This document shows, in pieces, positions 7,318 to 12,865 of a DNA stretch of 12,865 bases (positions within the stretch are counted from its first letter, which is position 1; each line of letters opens with the position of its first letter). The notes beneath the pieces were generated by a model. It saw only the letters and a program-made list of their open reading frames with translations, was not told where the DNA came from and made no database searches. The stretch is taken from assembly GCA_003167015.1 (NCBI GenBank), contig PMUF01000521.1:1-12865 (forward strand), given 5' to 3'. The position numbers were made by a program, and so were the translations under genes. Source of the stretch: Chitinophagaceae bacterium (GTDB taxonomy: Bacteria; Bacteroidota; Bacteroidia; Chitinophagales; Chitinophagaceae).

Positions 7318-8504
7318 ATTACAAGGTTTCCGTGAATAAGGGTTAACCTTACAATATTATCAAATTTCCTAATAAAATCTTCGCTATGACAGATTAATAT
7401 TATACCCTTACCCTGTTGGGCCAGATACAGCATCAGATCGCGCAGCGCTATAGTATTCAGATCATCCTGGCCCAGCGTAGGTTCGTCAAATACATACCAT
7501 TCCCGTTCATTGATCAGCGTTGACGCAATCGAGATACGTTTTCGCATCGTAAAAGGCAGATCGGCAGGATGCTGATCCAGGAGATCCTGTAACCCAAAAA
7601 GCTCCACGATGTAGTCGAACAAAGCAGCAAAGCCGGGCCTTTTTACCGCTCTGGCTTGCATCAGTTCCTTTCTCACTGAAGCACTGAACAGTTGGTCATC
7701 AGGGCTTTGGAAATTATATCCCAGTACATTGCCGGGATACCTGTAAAAATCTTCCTTTAGGCCATCCAGCAGCAGCTCTCCCGAAGAGGGCTTATAGAGC
7801 CCGGACAGGACCTTTGCCAGTGTGGATTTACCGGCTCCATTTTCTCCCGTCAGGTGATAAATGTGACCTGCCTGAAAGGAGAATGAGCAGTCCTTGATAA
7901 CGGGCCTGTTCCGGGTGTAAGAAAAACTGATATGGTTGAGCGAAAGCTTCCGCGCAGGCTTCCAGCCGAGTTGCCGGTAGGCAAAATGAAGATCCCGGAA
8001 CCCCGGCCCGACGCCGTCCCCTCCGGACTGCGGTTGAAAATGGTCTGTGAAAGGCAGGTGGCCGGAACCCCCATACTCGCCCACCCTGTTATCGGCGATA
8101 AGGATGTCTGTTTTTTCCAGCGCCTGTTCGTTGAACAACCTGATGAGGGGATCCCTCCACTTCCGGTGCAATTGTTCCAGGGTGGTGTCGATGGATAATT
8201 TTTCCGGGACCGCCAGGAGACCGCAGGCTATCGCCAGCATGGCCTGTTCACCCCCACTGAGCTCAAAAGGATTCTTATCATCGTGCTGCCCGAACCCGAT
8301 GTCCGATAACAGCTGTTTTATAGCCTGGCTCGCTTCGCCGGCCGGATATTTATCATGCAGCAGGATCTCATCTTTTACCGTAGTGGCCAGACCTGACACA
8401 TAGTTAGACGGGATCTCACCGACGAAAATGCCGCTGCCGTTCATCCATTGTCTTAGATAAGCGGACCTTCCGGTAAAATTTCTCGCAGGTAAAAATGTAG
8501 TCAA
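7314..8504 (-). CDS. Fused ECF-type double ABC ATPase with one degenerate half
   Basis: This is a 396-aa tandem ABC protein. The C-terminal half (~187-396) has Walker A GENGAGKST (220-228), a Q-loop YNFQSPDDQLFSASV (263-277; the ECF-typical QxPDxQL), Walker B WYVFDEPT (336-343) and His373 in the H-loop. The usual LSGGQ is replaced by DLPFTMRKR (315-323). The N-terminal half (1-~155) begins after where Walker A should be, lacks the Q-loop Gln (VGEIPSNYVSGL) and has SIDTT in place of the Walker B DEPT. It keeps a perfect signature ELSGGEQ (81-87). It would drive the ECF transporter with EcfT and the S component. The frame begins at TTG 8504, just after an in-frame stop; ATG 8444 (Met21) is the alternative but would cut further into the domain. 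It lies 9 bases after the EcfT stop, so the missing Walker A is a real truncation in this locus, not an annotation error. Confidence 0.85.
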   Translation of the reverse strand: MTTFLPARNFTGRSAYLRQWMNGSGIFVGEIPSNYVSGLATTVKDEILLHDKYPAGEASQAIKQLLSDIGFGQHDDKNPFELSGGEQAMLAIACGLLAVPEKLSIDTTLEQLHRKWRDPLIRLFNEQALEKTDILIADNRVGEYGGSGHLPFTDHFQPQSGGDGVGPGFRDLHFAYRQLGWKPARKLSLNHISFSYTRNRPVIKDCSFSFQAGHIYHLTGENGAGKSTLAKVLSGLYKPSSGELLLDGLKEDFYRYPGNVLGYNFQSPDDQLFSASVRKELMQARAVKRPGFAALFDYIVELFGLQDLLDQHPADLPFTMRKRISIASTLINEREWYVFDEPTLGQDDLNTIALRDLMLYLAQQGKGIILICHSEDFIRKFDNIVRLTLIHGNLVI

Positions 8505-8513
8505 GGTAGTTTA

Positions 8514-9215
8514 TTAATGACGGTTTATCAGGAGCACCCCATTGTATACCAACCAGGAAATAGCCAGCAGCACGATGATACAATTATAGGCATTCATGCC
8601 CCTGACCGGGGAAAATCTAACGGTTTCCAATCTTTCCACCAGCCCTTTTTCATCCCAGGATTGAGATCTCTCCGCCGCCGTCCGCATAATGCCGATGATC
8701 AACGGAACAAGTAAAAACGGGATCTGCCGCAGTTTTGCCATGAAAGTCCTCTTCTCTATATATCCCTGTGAAAATCTTGCCAGCAGGATCCGTTCTGACC
8801 GTTTTACCACGTCCATCCATACGAAGTAGGAGCTGACAAGTATTAATAAGGAATCCTTTCTAAAGCCCCATTTCCTGAAGGTGAAGTGTACATACTGCAG
8901 CGGGATGATCAGCGCGATCTGAATCAATGTCGTATAGACGGTCAGTTTCAGGACGGTAAGCATTTGAGCGATGAATACCGGTCCATTAAGAGAATGAACA
9001 AACAGATGGAAAACGGTAAGCATGACCATCATCGGCAGCAGGACGATCATTAAAAAGATAACGATCAGCCGGATTCCGCTATTGACGGCCAGGATGACCA
9101 ACAGGATCATTTCGAAACCGGCTATCGGCAAAGGAGCCTGGCTCCATGCTGTACCGATAATGCCGGATACCAGCAATAGCAGGCGGGTATAGGGATGTAA
9201 TTGCCGGCGGTCCAT
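8514..9215 (-). CDS. EcfT-like transmembrane (T) component of an ECF transporter
   Basis: The 233-aa protein has about five hydrophobic helices (roughly 10-24, 31-47, 48-72, 85-105 and 210-229), with a long cytoplasmic helical region between ~110 and 205, as in EcfT/CbiQ proteins. Two coupling motifs that contact the ATPase grooves are expected: ILLARFSQGY (143-152) and AAERSQSWDEKGL (180-192) sit in the right places. Both have drifted from the Ala-Arg-Gly consensus, which parallels the degenerate ATPase next door. The segment IPFLLVPLIIGIMRTAAER between them matches the family's conserved helix. It starts at ATG 9215, ten bases after the S-component stop. Role: scaffold that couples ATP hydrolysis to toppling of the substrate-binding S component in the inner membrane. 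Confidence 0.83.
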   Translation of the reverse strand: MDRRQLHPYTRLLLLVSGIIGTAWSQAPLPIAGFEMILLVILAVNSGIRLIVIFLMIVLLPMMVMLTVFHLFVHSLNGPVFIAQMLTVLKLTVYTTLIQIALIIPLQYVHFTFRKWGFRKDSLLILVSSYFVWMDVVKRSERILLARFSQGYIEKRTFMAKLRQIPFLLVPLIIGIMRTAAERSQSWDEKGLVERLETVRFSPVRGMNAYNCIIVLLAISWLVYNGVLLINRH

Positions 9216-9225
9216 GGTGTCTCTT

Positions 9226-9828
9226 TTAAAGGTTATTCTTTTTCAACCGGTCACTGTAAAAATTCTTCAATAAGGACGCCGGTATGCTTTTGAGGATGAA
9301 CAAGGTGATGAGGCATTGGGCCACCTTATCGATCATCTCGGCAGTTATGCCGGATGTGATCACGGAAGCGCCTTTTGAAAAACCATGAGCCTGCAGGTAC
9401 AGGGTAAAAATACTGATGCCGTTCCCCGTGATCCCGCCAAAAAGAAAATAAATCACAGGCGCGCTAACCAGCGCTGCCACGATGGCAAGGCCTATGCCTG
9501 AGACAAAAGTCCGGAAAACGTTCTTAAAGCCACCAAATCCGCCTACTATCTGTACATAAATGGCAATGCAGATCTGCGTACCGGAAAAATAAATAGCAGG
9601 GGGAAAGACTGTGACGGAGGAGATCGCGAAGCTTAAGACGCCCACGATGGCCCCGCTTCGCCAGCCAAAGAGCAGTGCCGTTATGATGGTCCCGATGGAA
9701 TCGAGGAACACAGGTAGTTTTAATATCTGCACAAGGGCGCTGATACCCAGATTGATACCTACGGCGAGGGGGATAAAGGCCATCCTCAGATAGGTCCGGC
9801 TTGTATTCTTTGTAGGAGCTGTTTGCAT
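9226..9828 (-). CDS. ECF-transporter S component (substrate-binding membrane subunit)
   Basis: This is a 200-aa, roughly six-helix membrane protein. The segment from MAFIPLAVGINLGISALVQ through LKLPVFLDSIGTIITALLFG (37-56), with GAIVGVLSFAISS following, is the hallmark of ECF S components (the xLDSIGTI/GPxxGaxxG region after helix 1). The AIYFSGTQICIAIYVQIVGG stretch and the later hydrophobic helices fit the fold. S components bind a micronutrient (vitamin, nucleoside or precursor), and the sequence alone does not name it. I chose ATG 9828. The frame extends to a TTG at 9849, but that codon overlaps the -7 promoter box and would lie upstream of the predicted transcription start. It is first in the operon and directly precedes ecfT, as in many group I ECF loci. 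Confidence 0.83.
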   Translation of the reverse strand: MQTAPTKNTSRTYLRMAFIPLAVGINLGISALVQILKLPVFLDSIGTIITALLFGWRSGAIVGVLSFAISSVTVFPPAIYFSGTQICIAIYVQIVGGFGGFKNVFRTFVSGIGLAIVAALVSAPVIYFLFGGITGNGISIFTLYLQAHGFSKGASVITSGITAEMIDKVAQCLITLFILKSIPASLLKNFYSDRLKKNNL

Positions 9829-9829
9829 A

Positions 9830-9849
9830 TTGATCGTTTTGACGATCAA
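9830..9849 (-). promoter_or_regulatory. Perfect palindrome over the operon's transcription start
   Basis: TTGATCGT-TTTG-ACGATCAA is a perfect inverted repeat with 8-base arms and a 4-base centre. It overlaps the downstream part of the -7 box and the predicted transcription start, ending just before the ATG at 9828. That is the usual place for a repressor operator. It could alternatively form a hairpin at the very 5' end of the mRNA, covering the start region. Confidence 0.55.
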
Positions 9850-9877
9850 ATGTATTCATGAAATGAAAAGCGCCAAA
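9847..9877 (-). promoter_or_regulatory. Promoter of the ECF-transporter operon (perfect consensus)
   Basis: On the minus strand, TTTG (9877-9874), exactly 19 bases, then TACATTTG (9854-9847) match the Bacteroidota consensus TTTG-N19-TAnnTTTG at every fixed position. Transcription should begin near 9840, about 12 bases before ATG 9828. The short leader leaves no room for a riboswitch. Confidence 0.7.
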
Positions 9878-9884
9878 TTCTGTC

Positions 9885-9910
9885 TTTGGTTTCAAAAAAA
9901 CGAAACCAAA
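9885..9910. promoter_or_regulatory. Nine-base-arm palindrome upstream of the operon promoter
   Basis: TTTGGTTTC and GAAACCAAA form a perfect inverted repeat around an 8-base A-rich centre (9894-9901). It lies 7 bases upstream of the -33 box of the leftward operon and ~85 bases upstream of the rightward promoter at 9995. The position suits an activator site or a distal operator; a regulator gene is not visible nearby. Confidence 0.55.
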
Positions 9911-9994
9911 TCAGTAAACCTAATCCTGATCCGCTGTGACGACAATGATTGTGTTAAAGTAAAGTAACAAATCGGTATGAGTCCGAAATACAAA

Positions 9995-10025
9995 TTTGAC
10001 GCCGGGTAGGTGAGATTTATTTTTG
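9995..10025 (+). promoter_or_regulatory. Promoter of the 132-aa membrane-protein gene (perfect consensus)
   Basis: TTTG (9995-9998), exactly 19 bases, then TATTTTTG (10018-10025) is a full match to TTTG-N19-TAnnTTTG. Predicted start of transcription is near 10032, leaving ~13 bases before ATG 10045. The divergent 216-base region 9829-10044 thus holds two back-to-back promoters with palindromic sites between and over them. Confidence 0.7.
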
Positions 10026-10044
10026 TGATAATAAAACAAAAGCT

Positions 10045-10443
10045 ATGCAAGTTAATATCAGATCAGTCGCCCGTGTTATAGCCGGAGTTTCTTTCACCAC
10101 AATCTACGGACACCAGGCATTGACCGTAACAAAGATATTTGGTTTTACCTTTACTACCGTTCCTTTTTTACTTATAGTGCTGGGTTTTTACTTCTTTGTC
10201 TATTTATATCATTTTCAGCTGTCAAAGCAACCGGTATGCAAAGAGGGGGATATCGCCTCTTATTGTGAGCGCGTTCAGTGGTTTTTAGCCATCCTTGATA
10301 TTTTTATTTTGGCGTATGCTCTTCTTTTGCACGTAGTATCATTGTCTATTCCCCGGGTCCTGGACTTTATTTTCGAGGGGGTTTTTACTATAATCCCTGA
10401 TTTTATTGTAGATATAATAACGAGATGGTTTAACAGGAAGTAA
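10045..10443 (+). CDS. Small 132-aa membrane protein, unrecognised
   Basis: No family is recognised. There are two clear membrane helices (about residues 38-57, TTVPFLLIVLGFYFFVYLY, and 78-98, QWFLAILDIFILAYALLLHV), a weaker hydrophobic N-terminus, and an amphipathic C-terminal region (VLDFIFEGVFTIIPDFIVDI) ending in basic residues. The loop between the helices (60-77) contains two Cys. It begins ~13 bases after the predicted transcription start of a perfect-consensus promoter, which supports it being a real gene. It is divergent to the ECF operon, and shared regulation through the intervening palindromes is possible but unproven. Confidence 0.7.
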   Translation: MQVNIRSVARVIAGVSFTTIYGHQALTVTKIFGFTFTTVPFLLIVLGFYFFVYLYHFQLSKQPVCKEGDIASYCERVQWFLAILDIFILAYALLLHVVSLSIPRVLDFIFEGVFTIIPDFIVDIITRWFNRK

Positions 10444-10479
10444 CCACCTGCTCCGCTTCGTCAAAAAGGGAGCCGCCAA

Positions 10480-10531
10480 CGCGAAAAACACCCATGTCGT
10501 TGACTTAAGGCAAAAAGGGGTGTTTTAACGG
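10480..10531 (-). repeat. Copy C of the intergenic inverted-repeat element
   Basis: Arm CGCGAAAAACACCCAT (10480-10495), a 20-base centre, and arm AGGGGTGTTTTAACGG (10516-10531). Read on the minus strand it aligns with copy B, including 14 of 20 centre positions and the identical run AACGACATGGGTGTTTT. Read on the plus strand, its right arm also matches copy B's promoter-proximal arm at 14 of 16 positions. It fills most of the gap 10444-10604, where I see no other gene. Confidence 0.65.
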
Positions 10532-10604
10532 GGGGATTATGATTGAGAATGAGCTAATTTGTATTGCGCATAAAACGGCATCCCTCCACCAAAATCCTTC
10601 TATT

Positions 10605-12290
10605 ATGGACTTTCCCCTTTTCGCCGCGCCTTCATCTTACTTCATGACGTGGACCCCTACCCTCGCTGACATCAGCGCAACGCCCTCGAGCGGCCCCGCG
10701 ATTATTAAATGGACCCTGCTGCTCATCCTGGCCGTCCTCGTGATCATGTTGTACGTCAAACTCTACCATCGGCTGTTTAGATCGACCAATCTTCTCGGTT
10801 ACCAACCAGTTATCCGGCTGTTGAACTTCGCCGTCGCGGCTTTCCTTTTCCCGGTTCTTCTGCGCCTGCTGCTGGCGCCCGCCAGGTTGCTCTCACAGGA
10901 ACTGACCTACTTTATCAACCAAAACACCGGCAAGGCCGGCCAAACACCAGGGGTTACCAATATCCTCTCTGGCTTCTGGCGTGTATTCATGGAGTTCCTT
11001 GCGGGCTTTACAGAGAAGGATCTGGGAAACATCGCTGTTGGCATCTTTGCGATAATCCTGCTCCGCCTGCTGGTCGACAAACTGTTTTATGATAGTGGAA
11101 CAGGTACCTATAATACCCGTCACCTAACGACCCCCATGAAGAGTATTTTGACCCTGGCGGCCCTGCTCCTGATTAGCAGCTTCTTCTGGTTGGCCTCAAT
11201 TATTGCCATTCCTTATATTCAAGCACCGAAGACGGATGCTTCCTACAGTCTTCTGAATCTCGACTCGCTCCTCCACTCGTATACCAAAGACACGGCCGGT
11301 CTCGGACCACTATCCAGCGACACCAATGCCAGTGCTTCGCTGAACAGCCTGCTAAGCCTTCAAAAAGACACGGTCAAGGAGAGTGACTGGACAAATAAAG
11401 CCGCCCTTGGAGTCTACAATGAAAATATCTACTCGGTCACGACCGAAGCAAGATCCCTAAGCCAGGGCCGTGCCGATGCCATCACACATGTCAACCAGTT
11501 GATCCAGGAATTTACCAAGAAGTACCAGGACAATATCGAGGCCATCAAGCTCAAATATCAGTCCGTGGACAAGGACCTCTCCCCCGGCGGCGAACGGGAC
11601 TACTACATCCGCCTTGCCGATTGGTTTCGGAACTTTATCAGCTTCAGCAAAGATTATTTGGCCAATTTGAAGCGCACCTTTACGGAGGCGGATAAGAATC
11701 TCGCCTTTCGTAGCCACCGGGTGTTAAACGACCTTCCCGGCTTTAAAGAAAAGCTCCGGAAAATCCCGGACACCGTCACCCACTTGGACTACCTTAGCCA
11801 GTATTTCGATCTCGGGCAGACCTATGCCTTCGACTACCTGATCAGCGCGACGCCCCCTTGGAATTACAGTTCGGATCTGCCGGATCCCCTCAAACCCGGC
11901 GCCGACTGGAGTTTTATCGGCACGTTTGCCAGTTGGCTGATCGCCCCTCATTCCATCGATGTCATCCTGATCGTAGGGATGCTGGGTTTCGGGATGTTTG
12001 GCGCCTCACTGTCCACGGTGATTGTGCAGACCGACCAGGAGAATGTGCCCACTTTTACCGGTCACCTCATGCGCGTCGTGCTGAAAGGCTTTGCCGCAGC
12101 CATCATTGTCTTCCTCGCTTCCAAGGCCGGAATCGCTGCGTTCAACAATGGCAGCAACGAACCCAATCCATATGTGCTCTTCTTCACATGCATGGCAGGC
12201 GCCGTGTTCAGTGACCGTATCTGGGAGTGGGTGAAGAACCACCTGCTCGGCGGAACAGGCGGTGGTCAGAATCAAAACACCCCCACCTAA
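10605..12290 (+). CDS. Large multi-pass membrane protein with ~245-residue central soluble domain, unrecognised
   Basis: This is 561 aa from ATG 10605. An in-frame ATG at 10539 would give 583 aa, but the added 22 residues have AT-rich codons unlike the rest and would lie upstream of a possible -7 site at 10555. In 583-aa numbering, four hydrophobic helices lie at ~54-73, 92-113, 162-180 and 201-227. A hydrophilic, mostly helical domain spans ~228-470 (for example the charged, coiled-coil-like stretch VNQLIQEFTKKYQDNIEAIK), followed by three more helices at ~473-497, 512-534 and 544-560. The last segment (MLGFGMFGASLS, then a conserved Arg, then FFTCMAGAVFSDRIWEW) looks like a compact membrane module, seen by eye in assorted uncharacterised bacterial proteins. 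The tail is Gly/Gln/Asn-rich. A structural or signalling membrane protein is possible; no catalytic motif is seen. Confidence 0.75.
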   Translation: MDFPLFAAPSSYFMTWTPTLADISATPSSGPAIIKWTLLLILAVLVIMLYVKLYHRLFRSTNLLGYQPVIRLLNFAVAAFLFPVLLRLLLAPARLLSQELTYFINQNTGKAGQTPGVTNILSGFWRVFMEFLAGFTEKDLGNIAVGIFAIILLRLLVDKLFYDSGTGTYNTRHLTTPMKSILTLAALLLISSFFWLASIIAIPYIQAPKTDASYSLLNLDSLLHSYTKDTAGLGPLSSDTNASASLNSLLSLQKDTVKESDWTNKAALGVYNENIYSVTTEARSLSQGRADAITHVNQLIQEFTKKYQDNIEAIKLKYQSVDKDLSPGGERDYYIRLADWFRNFISFSKDYLANLKRTFTEADKNLAFRSHRVLNDLPGFKEKLRKIPDTVTHLDYLSQYFDLGQTYAFDYLISATPPWNYSSDLPDPLKPGADWSFIGTFASWLIAPHSIDVILIVGMLGFGMFGASLSTVIVQTDQENVPTFTGHLMRVVLKGFAAAIIVFLASKAGIAAFNNGSNEPNPYVLFFTCMAGAVFSDRIWEWVKNHLLGGTGGGQNQNTPT

Positions 12291-12341
12291 GATTACCTCC
12301 GCACACCCAATGTATCAAAACCGTACAATGCCAGCAGTTGT

Positions 12342-12358
12342 AAATATCGATATTTTTG
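12342..12358 (+). promoter_or_regulatory. Possible -7 box and overlapping palindrome before the permease gene
   Basis: TATTTTTG (12351-12358) is a full match to the Bacteroidota -7 consensus. No good TTTG lies 19-20 bases upstream; the nearest is AATG at 12327-12330. AAATATCGATATTT (12342-12355) is a perfect 14-base palindrome overlapping it. The start codon at 12417 would leave a ~50-base leader. Confidence 0.35.
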
Positions 12359-12416
12359 ATTCTCAATGAATTGCCATGTCGGCATCTCCTTTGACGGTCA
12401 AACGCAAATCTCGCCT

Positions 12417-12865
12417 ATGCTCCGGAACTACTTCAAGATCGCCTGGCGGAACCTCCTCAGGAACAAAGTGTTTTCGATCGTCAATATCTTCGGGCTCGCG
12501 ATCGGAATGGCCGCCTGTTTCTTCATTTTCGCCTATGTGCATTTTGAATCCAGCTATGACCGGTTTCATCAGCATGCCGCCGATCTGTACCGCGTCAATA
12601 TTTCCTTTGGCGGAAGTTTTGGCGGCTTCCCCGCACTGTCGACCAATCATCCCGCGACCGGTCCGGCCATGAAGGCCGACTTCCCCGAGGTAAAAGATTT
12701 TGCGCGGCTGGCGTCACCTTCCGTCTTTTTACCCGCCACGACGATCACCTACATGAATCCAAAAGGGACGGATGTCACGCTCAACCAGGACAAGATCTTT
12801 TTTGCCGATCCCAGTTTTTTGACCATGTTCTCTTTTCCTTTTGTGGCGGGCGATCCGGCCACGGC
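12417..12865 (+). CDS. MacB/FtsX-type ABC transporter permease, N-terminal part (3' end outside window)
   Basis: The protein starts MLRNYFKIAWRNLLRNKVFS, followed by IVNIFGLAIGMAACFFIFAYV. This is the characteristic N-terminal amphipathic segment and first membrane helix of Bacteroidota MacB/FtsX-family permeases. The following ~110 residues (FESSYDRFHQHAADLYRV, then the periplasmic part containing FFADPSFLTMFSFPFVAGDP) match the MacB periplasmic core domain. The frame runs off the window after ~149 codons; full-length members are about 780-800 residues with four membrane helices. These permeases act with a MacB-like ATPase to extrude peptides or lipids, or act as mechanotransmission pumps. 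An in-frame ATG at 12366 would add 17 atypical residues, so 12417 is preferred. Confidence 0.9.
   Translation, partial: MLRNYFKIAWRNLLRNKVFSIVNIFGLAIGMAACFFIFAYVHFESSYDRFHQHAADLYRVNISFGGSFGGFPALSTNHPATGPAMKADFPEVKDFARLASPSVFLPATTITYMNPKGTDVTLNQDKIFFADPSFLTMFSFPFVAGDPAT

Noticed and set aside
9524..9895. Second minus-strand frame overlapping the S-component gene
   Set aside because: It lacks membrane-protein character and overlaps a well-supported S component in another frame.
9850..10044. Riboswitch controlling the ECF transporter
   Set aside because: The predicted transcription start (~9840) leaves only ~12 bases of leader, and no known aptamer pattern was seen.
3484..10531. CRISPR-like repeats
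   Set aside because: Only three copies, hundreds to thousands of bases apart, in mixed orientation, and no cas genes.
12302..12320. Possible fourth copy of the repeat (CACACCCAATGT) before the permease
   Set aside because: Only one short half-site resembles the element, there is no second arm, and its distance to the -7 box does not fit.

Overview
The window looks like a piece of a Bacteroidota chromosome, most likely Chitinophagaceae (Chitinophaga/Niastella/Puia-like). The reasons are: promoters of the Bacteroidota type (TTTG-N19-TAnnTTTG), with two perfect matches; no Shine-Dalgarno-like sequence noticed at the starts I read; a short-leader lipoprotein with an IPT/TIG domain and a beta-propeller; and a MacB/FtsX-type permease starting with the lineage-typical YFKIAWRNL motif. 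This placement is inference from sequence style, not from a database search.

Layout. Positions 1-899 (+) hold the C-terminal part of a patatin-like phospholipase. Positions 952-2058 (+) encode a secreted IPT/TIG plus NHL-propeller lipoprotein. Positions 2071-3429 (-) encode a GH13 alpha-amylase without a visible signal peptide. Two small unrecognised genes follow (3672-4280 and 4458-4670, +). Positions 4687-9828 form a tight five-gene minus-strand operon. In transcription order it encodes an ECF-transporter S component, an EcfT-like subunit, a fused and degenerate double ABC ATPase, a 464-aa protein of unknown family and a divergent S-adenosylhomocysteinase-like protein. Divergent from it, 10045-10443 (+) encodes a small membrane protein, and 10605-12290 (+) a large multi-pass membrane protein. 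From 12417 to the window end is the start of a MacB/FtsX-type ABC permease.

The most interesting locus is the minus-strand operon. It couples an apparent ECF vitamin/nucleoside-type importer to two probable enzymes or substrate-handling proteins in one transcriptional unit. Genes abut or overlap by 0-10 bases, except that the ATPase gene, if it starts at TTG 8504, lies 9 bases after ecfT. A textbook promoter sits in front of it, with one palindrome over the -7 box and another upstream of the -33 box. In the fused ATPase, the N-terminal half has lost Walker A but keeps LSGGEQ, while the C-terminal half keeps Walker A/B but has lost its LSGGQ. Only one composite ATP site can form. The SAHH-like protein keeps the overall fold motifs but has changed several substrate-pocket residues.

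A second, independent signal is a ~52-bp imperfect inverted repeat (CACCCAT-N20-ATGGGTG type) found three times, at 3484-3525, 4331-4382 and 10480-10531. In two copies it lies directly upstream of a candidate promoter with the same 32-base distance to the -7 box; the third has a weak -7-like sequence at the same distance. This suggests a shared upstream regulatory site linking the amylase, the 70-aa protein and the 561-aa membrane protein.

No tRNA, rRNA, CRISPR array, insertion sequence or convincing rho-independent terminator was seen. No gene-free stretch exceeds about 250 bases.
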